From Burkholderiaceae bacterium (GTDB lineage Bacteria; Pseudomonadota; Gammaproteobacteria; Burkholderiales; Burkholderiaceae_C): a stretch of 64,000 nucleotides of DNA. Below, one piece after another: positions 49,851 to 61,578 of this stretch. The notes beneath the pieces are model-generated. The model worked only from the letters and a program-made list of their open reading frames with translations, ran no database searches and was not told the origin of the DNA. The first letter of the stretch is position 1. The number at the start of each line of letters is the position of its first letter. The stretch covers positions 1 through 64,000 of the forward strand of contig JACKLN010000015.1 in the NCBI GenBank assembly GCA_024235855.1. Direction: 5' to 3'. The position numbers and the translations under genes were made by a program.

Positions 49851-51854
49851 GTGACCGCCCCGGAGCCGCCACCACCGCCCGCCGAACCGGCGCAGGCGGC
49901 CGGTGGCGAGCGGCGGCACCGCACGCTGTCGGCCCCATGGCGCGCCTGGATCGCGCTGTCGGGGCTGGCGGCCATTGCGCTGGCGCTGAACAAGCTGCTG
50001 AACCTCGGCTTCTTCGCCGGGGTCACGCTGCTGGACAACGCCTACCTCTACCTGCTGTGCGCGCTGCTGGTCGGCACGGTGTTCCTGTTCCTGCCGGCGT
50101 CGCCGCGCGCGCGGCAGGTGGGCGTGCCCTGGTACGACGGGCTGCTGTACCTGGCCAGCTGGGGCGTGTTCGCCTACTTCGCGTTCAACGCCGGCCGCAT
50201 CCTGGAGGAAGCCTGGGAGTTCATGGCCCCCACCGCCGCGGTGGTGGTGGCCGGCCTGGGCTGGCTGCTGCTGTTGGAGGCCACGCGCCGCGCCGGCGGC
50301 ACCGCGGTGTTCGTGGTGGTGGCGGTGATCTCGCTGTACCCGGTGTTCGCCGGCCACATGCCCGGGCCCATCGCCGGCCTGCCGCAGCCGCTGAACACCG
50401 CGGCGGCCTACCACTTCACCAGCAGCGAGAGCGTGCTGGGCATCCCCACGCGCGCGTTCGGTGAGCTGGTCATCGGCTTCGTGATGTTCGGCGCCGTGCT
50501 GCAGTACACCGGCGCCGCCGCCTTCTTCAACAACCTGGCCTTCGCGCTGTTCGGCGTCGTGCGCGGCGGGCCGGCCAAGGTGTCGATCTTCGCCAGCGGG
50601 CTGATGGGCTCGGTCTCGGGCAGCGTGGTCTCCAACGTGCTGACCACCGGCGTCGTGACCATTCCCGCCATGAAGCGCACCGGCTTCCCGCCGGCCTACG
50701 CCGCCGGCGTGGAGGCTTGCGCCAGCACCGGCGGCGTGCTGATGCCGCCCATCATGGGCGCCACCGCCTTCGTGATGGCCAGCTTCCTGGGCATCCCGTA
50801 CAGCGCCGTGGTGCTGGCGGCGCTGGTGCCGTCGCTGCTGTTCTATTTCGGCCTGTTCGTGCAGATCGACGGCTTCGCCGCACGGCGCGGGCTGCGCGGC
50901 CTGCCGCGGGCGGAGCTGCCGTCGGTGGCGCGCACCTTTGCCGAGGGCTGGCAGTACGTGGCCGTGTTCGTGCTGCTGGTGTGGCTGCTGCTGGTGCTGC
51001 AGCAGGAGGCCATCGCACCCTTCTACGCCACCGCGCTGCTGCTGTTCATCAACCAGGCCTGGCGGCGGCACCGCCTGGGCTGGAAACAGCTGATGGCGCT
51101 GGCCGAGGGCGTGAGCAAGTCGCTGGCCGAACTGGCGGCGCTGCTGGCCGGCGTGGGGCTGATCATCGGCGCGCTGTCGGTCACCGGGCTGGCGGGCACG
51201 CTGGCCAACGACCTCGTCTTCCTGGCCGGCAACAACGTCTACGTGCTGCTGGTGATGGGTGCGCTGACGAGCTTCGTGTTCGGCATGGGGATGACGATCA
51301 CGGCCTGCTACATCTTCCTGGCCATCGTGCTCGCGCCGCCGCTGGTCAAGGCCGGCTTCGACCCCGTGGCGGTGCACCTGTTCATGATGTACTGGGGCAT
51401 GGTGTCCTTCATCACGCCACCGGTGTCGCTGGCCTCTTTCGTGGCCGCCGGCGTGGCCGGCGCGCGGCCGGTGGAGGTGGGCCTGCGCTCGATGCGCCTG
51501 GGCAGCACCATGTACTTCGTGCCGTTCTTCTTCGTGCTCAACCCGGCGCTGATCCTGCGCGGTTCGCCGCTGGACATCGTGGTCGTCGTGGCCACCGCCG
51601 TGCTCGGCATCTGGCTGATCGGCTCGGCGCTCGAGGGCTGGCTCACCGGCTTCGGCCGCCTGGGCGAGGGCGCCGCCGGTGTGGCGGCGCGCGTGCTGCT
51701 GTTCGCGGCTGGGCTGGGCATGGCGCTGCCGGGCGGTGGCGACCTGGGGCTGTCGCACCTGCAGCTGTCTCTGGCCAGCGTGCTGCTCGCGGCTGTGGCC
51801 CTGGGCCTCTCGGCGTTCACCCGCCCACGATCGGCGGGACACACGCATGCCTGA
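49851..51854 (+). CDS. TRAP transporter permease, fused 4TM/12TM subunits
   Basis: A 667-residue membrane protein with ~18 hydrophobic segments: the small (DctQ-like) subunit at ~30-200 and the large (DctM-like) subunit after it. Conserved DctM stretches include GLMGSVSGSVVSNVLTTG, EACASTGGVLMPPIMGATAF, FGMGMTITACYIF and YWGMVSFITPPVSLASF. This fused form is usual for TAXI-TRAP systems and works with a sodium gradient. Start GTG at 49851, since no ATG is nearby. Its stop is eight bases inside the following thiamine-diphosphate enzyme gene. Confidence 0.92.
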   Translation: MTAPEPPPPPAEPAQAAGGERRHRTLSAPWRAWIALSGLAAIALALNKLLNLGFFAGVTLLDNAYLYLLCALLVGTVFLFLPASPRARQVGVPWYDGLLYLASWGVFAYFAFNAGRILEEAWEFMAPTAAVVVAGLGWLLLLEATRRAGGTAVFVVVAVISLYPVFAGHMPGPIAGLPQPLNTAAAYHFTSSESVLGIPTRAFGELVIGFVMFGAVLQYTGAAAFFNNLAFALFGVVRGGPAKVSIFASGLMGSVSGSVVSNVLTTGVVTIPAMKRTGFPPAYAAGVEACASTGGVLMPPIMGATAFVMASFLGIPYSAVVLAALVPSLLFYFGLFVQIDGFAARRGLRGLPRAELPSVARTFAEGWQYVAVFVLLVWLLLVLQQEAIAPFYATALLLFINQAWRRHRLGWKQLMALAEGVSKSLAELAALLAGVGLIIGALSVTGLAGTLANDLVFLAGNNVYVLLVMGALTSFVFGMGMTITACYIFLAIVLAPPLVKAGFDPVAVHLFMMYWGMVSFITPPVSLASFVAAGVAGARPVEVGLRSMRLGSTMYFVPFFFVLNPALILRGSPLDIVVVVATAVLGIWLIGSALEGWLTGFGRLGEGAAGVAARVLLFAAGLGMALPGGGDLGLSHLQLSLASVLLAAVALGLSAFTRPRSAGHTHA

Positions 51855-53424
51855 ACCCATCCCGATGGCCACCCCGATGAACGGCGCCGAGTCGCTGGTG
51901 CAGACGCTGGCACACAGCGGCGTGGACCTGTGCTTCACCAACCCCGGCACCTCGGAGATGCACTTCGTGGCGGCGCTGGACCGCCTGCCCGGCGTGCGCT
52001 GCGTGCTCGGCCTGTTCGAGGGCGTGTGCACCGGTGCCGCGGACGGCTACTGGCGCATGGCGCGAAAGCCGGCGGCCACGCTGCTGCACCTGGGACCGGG
52101 CCTGGGCAACGGCTGGGCCAACCTGCACAACGCGCGCAAGGCGCGGTCCGGCCTCCTCAACATCGTCGGCGACCACGCGCTCGAGCACCTGCGCTTCGAG
52201 TCGCCGCTGAAGTCGGACCTCGACGGCGTGGCCGGCTCGGTGTCGCACTGGGTGCGCCATGCACGCAGCGCGGCCGAGGTCGGCGCCGATGCCGCCGCCG
52301 CCGTGGCCGCCACGCGCGACGGTGCGCTGGGCTGCATCGCCACGCTGGCGCTGCCGGCCGACACCGCCTGGGGTGCCGGTGGCGTGCCGCAGCGCGCACC
52401 GGCCGCACCGCCAGCCGCGCCCGTGGCGGGCGAGGCCGTGGACGCCGCGGCGCGCACGCTGCAGGCTATGGGGCCGCGCGCGGTGCTGCTGCTGGGGGCG
52501 GGCGGCAGTGCCAGCGAAGCGGCGTTGCATGCCGCCGCCGCCATCGCCGCCGCCACCGGGTGCCGGGTGCTGGCCGAGTTCTACAACCCGCGCATGCCCG
52601 GCGGCCGCGGGCGCCCGCGCGTCGAGCGCCTGCCCTATGCCGGCGACGCCGCGCGCCAGAAGCTCTCGGGCGCGGAAGTGCTGGTGCTGGCTGGCAGTGT
52701 CGAGCCGATCGGCTTCTTCGCCTACCCGGGCAAGCCGTCGCAGCTCAAGCCCGAGGGCTGCGCGCTGCAGACCCTGGCCACGCCGCAGCAGGACGTGCCG
52801 GCGGCGCTGCAGACCCTGGCCGAGGCGCTGCAGGCGCCGCCTGTGCCGCAGCCGGCACCGGCGCCGCTGGAGGCGCCCTCGGGACCGCTGACGCCGGAAT
52901 CGATCGCGGCGGCCATCGCCGGGGCCCTGCCGGCGCAGGCGGTGGTGGTGGACGAGGCGGTGACCACCGGGCGCGGCTTCGGGCCGGCGATGGCGGCGGC
53001 CGCGCCGCACGACTGGCTGCAGGGCATGGGCGGGGCCATCGGCTACGGCCTGCCGTGTGCCGTGGGCGCCGCGCTCGGGGCGCCCGGCCGCCCGGTGCTG
53101 GCGCTGGAGGGCGACGGCAGCGCCATGTACACGCTGCAGGCGCTGTGGACGATGGCGCGCGAGTCGCTGCCCATCGGCGTGGTGGTCTTCGCCAACCGCG
53201 CCTACCGCATCCTGCAGGGTGAACTGCAGGGCGTGGGCGCCCGCATGAGCGGCCCCAAGGCGGCGGCAATGCTGAGCCTGGACCACCCCGCCCTGGACTG
53301 GGTGTCGCTGGCCCAGGGGCAAGGTGTGCCGGGTTGTCGGGTGGAAGACGCGGCGGCGCTGTGCGATGCGCTGCGGCGCGGCTATGCGGCGGGTGGGCCG
53401 TTCCTCGTCGAAGTGCCCTGCTGA
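51847..53424 (+). CDS. Thiamine-diphosphate enzyme, acetolactate synthase large subunit-like
   Basis: A 525-residue TPP enzyme with three domains. The activating Glu lies in LFEGVCTGAADGYWRMA (~56); LGPGLGNGWANLHNARKA follows; the central domain (~190-350) is shortened and Ala-rich; the TPP/Mg motif is LEGDGSAMYTLQALWTMARE ending in FANRAYRIL (~418-455). It is like proteins annotated as acetolactate synthase large subunit or benzoylformate decarboxylase, but no small subunit is encoded and FAD-site features are not evident, so a 2-oxo-acid decarboxylase or lyase is more likely. It overlaps the TRAP permease gene by eight bases, so the enzyme probably acts on the imported compound. Confidence 0.88.
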   Translation: MPEPIPMATPMNGAESLVQTLAHSGVDLCFTNPGTSEMHFVAALDRLPGVRCVLGLFEGVCTGAADGYWRMARKPAATLLHLGPGLGNGWANLHNARKARSGLLNIVGDHALEHLRFESPLKSDLDGVAGSVSHWVRHARSAAEVGADAAAAVAATRDGALGCIATLALPADTAWGAGGVPQRAPAAPPAAPVAGEAVDAAARTLQAMGPRAVLLLGAGGSASEAALHAAAAIAAATGCRVLAEFYNPRMPGGRGRPRVERLPYAGDAARQKLSGAEVLVLAGSVEPIGFFAYPGKPSQLKPEGCALQTLATPQQDVPAALQTLAEALQAPPVPQPAPAPLEAPSGPLTPESIAAAIAGALPAQAVVVDEAVTTGRGFGPAMAAAAPHDWLQGMGGAIGYGLPCAVGAALGAPGRPVLALEGDGSAMYTLQALWTMARESLPIGVVVFANRAYRILQGELQGVGARMSGPKAAAMLSLDHPALDWVSLAQGQGVPGCRVEDAAALCDALRRGYAAGGPFLVEVPC

Positions 53425-53464
53425 CGGCCGTTGCGGCGGCGCGAACCGCCGCCGCAGGCCGTCA
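53422..53464. terminator. Large bidirectional hairpin bounded by two stop codons
   Basis: TGACGGCC at 53422-53429 pairs with GGCCGTCA at 53457-53464, and TGCGGCGGCG (53432-53441) pairs with CGCCGCCGCA (53447-53456), leaving a 2-base bulge and a small CGAAC loop. The first three bases are the stop codon of the rightward TPP enzyme gene and the last three are the reverse complement of the stop of the leftward VWA gene. A strong shared terminator for convergent operons, though without a U tract. Confidence 0.75.
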
Positions 53465-54499
53465 GGTCACGCGCCCGAACCACAGCACCGAGAGCCCGGC
53501 CGACACCAGCGCCAGCAGCGCGCCCAGCGCCGCGAACAGCGCAGTGACCTCGGTCTCCTTGCGTTCCACCACCAGCTTGGCCGACAGCGACTCGTAGACC
53601 TTCATCAGGTCTTCCGCGGTGCCGGCGTAGAAGTACTCGCCCAGGGTGCGCGACGACACCTCCTTCAGCGTGGCCTCGTCCAGCCGCACGCGCATGCTCC
53701 AGCCCTCGAAGCCGATGACCTCGCCCTGCGTGGTGCCCACGCCCACGGTGTAGACCCGCACGCCGCGCTCGGCCGCCATCTTGGCCGCGTCCAGCGGGTC
53801 GGGGCCGGTGGTGCGCTGGCCGTCGGTCAGCATGATGATGGCCGCCGAGTTGTAGGTGCCCGGCTCCACCGGCGTGAACTTGGGCTTGGCCGGGTCGTCG
53901 CCGATGGGGTTGCTGCCCGGGAACTTGCGCTGGCCGGTGATGTGCTGGATCTCGATGTCGTGCTCGGGGAACAGCGTGGCCAGCGACAGGATGATGCCGC
54001 TGCCGGTGGCGGTGGCACGCTGCAGTTGGAAGCGGTCGATCGCGGCGACGATGTCCTCGCGGCTGGTGGTGGGGGCCTGCACCACCGCGGCGGTGCCGGC
54101 GAAGGAGACGATGCCCACCTTCACGTCGCGCGGCAGGGCGTTGACGAAGGCCTTGGCCGCCTCCTGCGACGCCACCAGCCGGTTGGGCTTGACGTCCTCG
54201 GCGCGCATGCTGCCCGACACGTCCATGGCCAGCATGATGGTGCGCTGCGACAGCGGCAGCGTGATCACCGCCATCGGCCGCGCACTGGCCAGCAGCAGCA
54301 CGCCCAGGGCGCCCAGCATCAGCAGCGGCGGCACGTGGCGCCGCCAGCCGGGGCCGGTGCCCATCGCGGCCTTGGCGATGGCCACGCTGGCCAGGCGGAC
54401 CGTGGTGCGCTTGCGCCGCCGCAGCAGCCAGACGTAGAGCAGGACGAGCAGCGGCAGCAGCAGCAGCGTCCAGAGCAGGGTGGGCCATTGGAAACTCAT
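53462..54499 (-). CDS. von Willebrand factor A membrane protein (BatA/BatB-like)
   Basis: A 345-residue protein: two N-terminal helices (WTLLLLPLLVLLYVWLL; PPLLMLGALGVLLLASA), a vWA domain (~85-290) with MIDAS residues in AMDVSGSMRAED and IIMLTDGQRTTG, and a C-terminal helix. It resembles the Bat proteins that accompany MoxR and DUF58 proteins. It starts with ATG at 54499 inside the stop of the DUF58 gene (four-base overlap) and is the last gene of the second MoxR operon. Role: probably metal-dependent protein interaction in envelope complex assembly, inferred. Confidence 0.9.
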   Translation of the reverse strand: MSFQWPTLLWTLLLLPLLVLLYVWLLRRRKRTTVRLASVAIAKAAMGTGPGWRRHVPPLLMLGALGVLLLASARPMAVITLPLSQRTIMLAMDVSGSMRAEDVKPNRLVASQEAAKAFVNALPRDVKVGIVSFAGTAAVVQAPTTSREDIVAAIDRFQLQRATATGSGIILSLATLFPEHDIEIQHITGQRKFPGSNPIGDDPAKPKFTPVEPGTYNSAAIIMLTDGQRTTGPDPLDAAKMAAERGVRVYTVGVGTTQGEVIGFEGWSMRVRLDEATLKEVSSRTLGEYFYAGTAEDLMKVYESLSAKLVVERKETEVTALFAALGALLALVSAGLSVLWFGRVT

Positions 54500-55511
54500 G
54501 CCGCTTCTCCTTGCAGCGCGGCCGAAGACGACAGGGGCGCGAGGTGCGCGCCGGGGCCGAACGCCCGGCGCCGCCGCAGGTCGGCAAAGCGCAGCAGCGC
54601 GTCGAGCAGGTCGTCGTCGGTGGCCAGTTCCAGCAGGTCGACGCCGGCGCGCCCCAGCGCGTCGGCCAGTTCGGCTTCGGCCGCTTCGGCCAGGGCGGCA
54701 TAGCGCGCGCGGAAGGCCGGGTCGGTGGCGTCGACGAACAGCTGTTCGCCGGTCTCGGCATCTTCCAGCGTGACCAGGCCGACGTCCGGCAGGGCCATCT
54801 CCGCCGGGTCGAACAGACGCACGGCCACCACGTCGTGCCGGCGCGCCAGGCGGCCCAGGGCCTCCTCCCAGCCCGGGGCACTGATGAAGTCGGACACCAC
54901 GAAGACCAGCGAACGCCGCTGCAGCACGCCCTCGGCGGTGCGCAGCAGGTCGAACAGCGCGGTGCCCGGCCCGGCGGCGGCACCGGCCTTGCCCGCGGCC
55001 TTTGCCGCCGGCCGCGGCCGCTGCATGCGCGCCAGCAGTTCCAGCACGTGCGTGCGCGACGCGCCCGGGCGCAGCAGGCCGTCCACGCCGGGTTCGCCGC
55101 CGCCGTAGAAGAGGGCGCCGACGCGGTTGCCGTGGCGCGTGACCACACGTGCCAGCGCGGTGACGAAGCCGGCCGACACCGCCAGCTTGCTCACGTCGCC
55201 GCTGCCGAAATGCACACTGCCGGAGAGGTCCAGCAGGAACCAGGCGGTGAGGTCGCGGTCCTCGTGGAACTGGCGCACGTGCGGCTGCTGCAGGCGGGCG
55301 GTGACGTTCCAGTCGATGTGGCGCACGTCGTCGCCGTACTGGTACTCGCGCAGGTCGGCCAGGTCCACGCCCGTGCCGCGCAGCAGGGTGCGGTAGTCGC
55401 CCTGCAGCAGGCCGTCCAGGCGCTTGAGCACGGTCCACTCCAGGCGCCGCAGCAGCGCCTCCGCACCGGCCGGTGCAGCCGGCTGGGACGTGCCCGGACG
55501 CTGGCCCTGCA

Positions 55512-55515
<4 letters not shown>
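54496..55515 (-). CDS. DUF58 protein, second MoxR module (soluble)
   Basis: A 339-residue DUF58 protein without transmembrane segments, unlike the first-module copy. The signature LREYQYGDDVRHIDWNVTAR and the vWA-like FLLDLSGSVHFGSG (DxSxS) and FVVSDFISAPGWEEAL are present. Tandem ATGs at 55515 and 55512 lie in the moxR stop region. It probably works with the adjacent MoxR ATPase on an unknown client. Confidence 0.9.
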
Positions 55516-56507
<992 letters not shown>

Positions 56508-56526
56508 CGGCGATTCCTTGCGGGGG

Positions 56527-57480
56527 TCAGAACGGCGGCATCCCCGCCGCCTGGGCGGCGTTCTCGATCGGCACGGCGAAGCCGATGCCGATGAAGGTGC
56601 GCTGTTCGCTGGGGTTGAGGATGGCGGTGACGACGCCGACCACGTGGCCGTCCATCGTCACCAACGGGCCGCCGGAGTTGCCGGGGTTGGCGGCGGCGTC
56701 GAACTGGATCAGGTTGCTCAGCTCGCGCTGGCCCTCCGGCGAGCGGAACTCGCGCTTGAGGCCCGACACCACGCCGGCGCTGACGGAAGGCCCGATGCCG
56801 AACGGGTGGCCCACGGCGATGACCTGATCGCCCGGGCGCAGGTCGCCGGTGGAGCGCATGGTGGCCGGCTGCAGATCGTCGGGCAGCTGGCGTGCACGCA
56901 GCACGGCCAGGTCGTTCTCCGGCTGCGTGCCGACCAGGTCGGCCTCGGTCTCGGTGCCGTCCCAGAATCGCACCTTGATGCGCTTGCTGCCCCAGACCAC
57001 GTGCAGGTTGGTCAGGATGGTGCCGTTGTCCTGGATCACGGTGCCCGTGCCCAGGCTGCGGTCCATGGCGCGCTCCTCGGCCTTGTCCTCGCCGTCGTCC
57101 TTCTCGCTCATCAGGCCGGTCACGCGCACCACCGACGGCAGGATGGCCTCGTAGGCCCTGGCGGCGGCCGACGGCAGCGGTTCCTTCTCCAGCGACTCGC
57201 GCACCGCGGCGTCGATATGCTCCTGCGTGATCACGCGGCCGCGCGGCTGCGCACTCCACAGCGCCACAGCCACGGCCGAGGCCAGGGCCGCGCCGAGCAG
57301 CGCCCAGACCGGCCCCGGGTGGCGGCGCAGCCAGCGCGTCAGCCGGTTGCCGCCGGGCGCCGGCACGGCAGGGGCCGGGGCGGCGTCCGCCGGGGCGGCC
57401 GGCGGCGCCGGCGCGGCCACCACTGGCGCCGCCGGAATCGGACGGCGCGGAGAACGGCTGGTCAGGGGCGTGCGGCGCAT
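56527..57480 (-). CDS. HtrA-like serine protease without PDZ domain
   Basis: A 317-residue protein: Pro/Ala-rich cytosolic N-terminus (~1-50), one transmembrane helix (GPVWALLGAALASAVAVALW), then a trypsin-fold protease domain with the triad His in LTNLHVVWGS, Asp in PENDLAVLRA and Ser in ANPGNSGGPLV. The chain ends after FAVPIENAAQAAG without a PDZ domain. It is therefore a membrane-anchored DegS-like protease facing the periplasm, minus its usual regulatory domain. It is the first gene of the second MoxR operon. ATG at 57480; the frame is open further upstream. Confidence 0.87.
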   Translation of the reverse strand: MRRTPLTSRSPRRPIPAAPVVAAPAPPAAPADAAPAPAVPAPGGNRLTRWLRRHPGPVWALLGAALASAVAVALWSAQPRGRVITQEHIDAAVRESLEKEPLPSAAARAYEAILPSVVRVTGLMSEKDDGEDKAEERAMDRSLGTGTVIQDNGTILTNLHVVWGSKRIKVRFWDGTETEADLVGTQPENDLAVLRARQLPDDLQPATMRSTGDLRPGDQVIAVGHPFGIGPSVSAGVVSGLKREFRSPEGQRELSNLIQFDAAANPGNSGGPLVTMDGHVVGVVTAILNPSEQRTFIGIGFAVPIENAAQAAGMPPF

Positions 57481-57583
57481 CAGGGAAGCTCGTGTGCCGA
57501 TAACAGTAGCACGATGGCGCGCCGGCGGCACGCCGCGGGGGCGCCAATTCCCTTCACTGCGCTGTGGTGCAATGCCGGCTCGC

Positions 57584-58420
57584 ATGTGGATCGACACGCA
57601 CTGCCATCTGGACGCCCCGGAGTTCGACGCCGACCGCGATGCCGTGGTGGCCGCGGCACGCACCGCCGGGGTGCACATGTTGGTGCTGCCGGCGGTGCAG
57701 GCGGCCGATTTCGCGCGGGTGCAGGCGCTGGCGGCGCAGCATGGCCTGGCCTATGCGCTGGGCATCCATCCGCTCTATGTCGACCGTGCGTCGGCGCAGG
57801 ACCTCGACGTGCTGCGCGGGGCGCTGGATGCCGCCCGCGACGACCCCCGTTTGGTGGCGGTGGGCGAGATCGGCCTGGACCATTTCGTGCCGGGCCTCGA
57901 CCCCGAGCGGCAGGCGCACTTCTACCGGGCGCAGCTGAAGATCGCCCGCGACGCCGGCCTGCCGGTGATCCTGCACGTGCGCCGCTCGGCCGACGCGCTG
58001 CTGGCCGGGCTGCGCCGCATCCCCGTGGCCGGTGGCATCGCCCACGCCTTCAATGGCAGCCTGGCGCAGGCGCAGGCCTTCGCGGCCCTGGGCTTCAGGC
58101 TGGGCTTCGGCGGCGCGATGACGCACGAGCGTGCGCTGCGCATCCGTGCCCTGGCGGCCGAGCTGCCGGCCGAGGTGCCGGTGCTGGAGACCGACGCGCC
58201 CGACATCCCGCCGCAGTGGCTGTACCGCACGGCGGCCGAACGCGCCGCCGGCGCCACCCACCGCAACACGCCGGCCGAACTGCCGCGCATCGGCGGCGTG
58301 CTGGCGGCGCTGCGCGGGTGGACGCCCGCGCAGGCGGCGGCGCAGACGGCGCGCAATGCCTTCGCCGCACTGCCGCGCCTGCAGAGCCTGTGCACCGCGG
58401 TGGACGTGAACCCGGCATGA
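57584..58420 (+). CDS. TatD-family metal-dependent deoxyribonuclease
   Basis: A 278-residue TatD-like amidohydrolase: MWIDTHCHLD at the start, LVAVGEIGLDHF, LPVILHVRRSADAL, GGIAHAFNGSLAQAQ and PVLETDAPDIPPQWL near the end carry the metal ligands. Family members are DNases with repair-exonuclease and apoptosis-like roles. An in-frame ATG at 57572 would add four residues. It begins a four-gene overlapping operon with a DNA glycosylase, and is divergent from the HtrA-like gene by 103 bases, with no clear promoter hexamers. Confidence 0.9.
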   Translation: MWIDTHCHLDAPEFDADRDAVVAAARTAGVHMLVLPAVQAADFARVQALAAQHGLAYALGIHPLYVDRASAQDLDVLRGALDAARDDPRLVAVGEIGLDHFVPGLDPERQAHFYRAQLKIARDAGLPVILHVRRSADALLAGLRRIPVAGGIAHAFNGSLAQAQAFAALGFRLGFGGAMTHERALRIRALAAELPAEVPVLETDAPDIPPQWLYRTAAERAAGATHRNTPAELPRIGGVLAALRGWTPAQAAAQTARNAFAALPRLQSLCTAVDVNPA

Positions 58421-58932
58421 CCGCGGATGCCACACCCCGCCTGGTCGGCCTGCCGCCGGTGATCGCGCGCCACACGCGGCTGGTGGTGCTGGGCAGCTTT
58501 CCGGGGGTGGCGTCGCTGCAGGCGCAGCAGTACTACGCCCACCCGCGCAACCACTTCTGGCCGATCCTGTCGGCCCTGTGGGGCCTGGACCTGTCAGCCC
58601 GGTCGTACCCCCAGCGCATCGCCGCGATGCGCGAACGCGGCCTGGGCCTGTGGGACGTCTACGCCGCCTGCCGGCGCGAAGGCAGCCTGGACAGCGCCAT
58701 CGAGGCCGCCGAACCCAACGACCTGGCCAGCCTGAAGCGCCGCGCGCCGGCGCTGCAGGGCGTGGCGCACAACGGCGGGGAATCGGCGCGGGCCATGCGC
58801 GTGACGCGGGCCCTGGGTCTGCCGGTGTGGCGGCTGCCATCCACCAGCCCGGCCAACGCCAGCTGGTCCTTTGACCGCAAGCGTGCCGCCTGGGCGGCGG
58901 TGTTTCGCGAGGCGGGCCTCGATGTCGTCTGA
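58417..58932 (+). CDS. DNA-deoxyinosine glycosylase (UDG family 6)
   Basis: A 171-residue protein of the uracil-DNA glycosylase superfamily, family 6. LGSFPGVASLQAQQYYAHP and RNHFWPILSALWG form the N-terminal catalytic region, GLGLWDVYAACRREGSLD the middle and RLPSTSPANASWSF the C-terminal loop. Family 6 enzymes remove hypoxanthine from DNA. It overlaps tatD by four bases (ATGA) and the next gene by eleven, so the two repair-type enzymes are made together. Confidence 0.88.
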   Translation: MTADATPRLVGLPPVIARHTRLVVLGSFPGVASLQAQQYYAHPRNHFWPILSALWGLDLSARSYPQRIAAMRERGLGLWDVYAACRREGSLDSAIEAAEPNDLASLKRRAPALQGVAHNGGESARAMRVTRALGLPVWRLPSTSPANASWSFDRKRAAWAAVFREAGLDVV

Positions 58933-59682
58933 ACTGCCCTTCACCCCGGTGACGCTGTCGGAGTTCGACGGCGTGCGCTACCTGCACCTGGACAGCATCT
59001 GGGTCCAGGGCGCGATGCGCGTGCGCCGGCCGCAGGAGGTGGTGCTGGTCTACATCCAGCGCATGCTGGCGTCGCTGCTGTGGCGGCCCACCGCGGCGCT
59101 GTCCCAGGGCCGCGCCGTGCAGCTGGGCCTCGGTGCCGGGGCGCTGACGCGCTTCACCCTCAAGGCACTGAAGCTGCCGACCACGGTCGTCGAGATCAAC
59201 CCGATGGTGGTGGACGTGAACCGGCTGCGCTTCCACCTGCCGGTGGGCGACCCGAAGCTCGACGTGGTGGTGGCCGACGCCGGCGACTGGCTCGCCGCTG
59301 CCGAGCCAGGCAGTGCCACGCTGCTGCACGTGGACCTCTACGACCACGAGGCCGCGGCGCCGGTGCTCGACGACGCCGGCTTCTACGCCGGCTGCCACCG
59401 CCTGCTGGACGAGGGTGGCGTGTTCGCGGTCAACCTCTTCGGCCGCGATGCCTCGTTCACCGACAGCGCGGCGCGCATCGCGCAGGCCTTTGGCGCCGCC
59501 AACACCTGGGTGCTGCGCGCCACGCGGGAGGGCAACACCGTGGTCGTGGCCACGCGTGGCGCGCCCTGGCCCGACCGTGACGAGCGCCTGCGCCGGGCCG
59601 ATGCGATCGAGGCGCGCTTCGGCACGCTGGGGCTGCCGGCTCGCAAGTGGCTGCGGCTGATCCGGCCGTACGATCCCACGCC

Positions 59683-59686
<4 letters not shown>
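58922..59686 (+). CDS. Spermidine synthase-like methyltransferase-fold protein
   Basis: A 254-residue protein with the Rossmann fold of spermidine synthases: LGLGAGALTRFTLKAL is the nucleotide-binding loop, VVEINPMVVDVNRLRFHLP the next acidic strand, and VVADAGDWLAA and LLHVDLYDHEAAAPVLDD follow. Polyamine-binding residues are not obvious, and the SpeE N-terminal domain is lacking, so aminopropyl transfer is unproven. Genes of this kind often stand alone in betaproteobacteria. It is coupled on both sides by short overlaps. Confidence 0.8.
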
Positions 59687-61494
<1,808 letters not shown>

Positions 61495-61537
61495 GGCTTA
61501 CGTGGTTCCCACACCGGGCCCGCGGAAGCCCGCTGCC

Positions 61538-61543
61538 TAGAAT
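61538..61543 (+). promoter_or_regulatory. Possible -10 element of tctB
   Basis: TAGAAT lies 36 bases upstream of the tctB start, in the only gap (84 bases) on this strand. No matching -35 hexamer stands at 16-18 bases, so it is a weak candidate. Confidence 0.3.
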
Positions 61544-61578
61544 GCGCCGCGAACGGGTCCGCACCCGGAGGAGACAGC

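Noticed and set aside
51847..53424. TPP enzyme considered as acetolactate synthase IlvB
   Set aside because: No small subunit or ilvC adjoins, the central domain is reduced, and the gene is coupled to a transporter; a decarboxylase or lyase role fits better.
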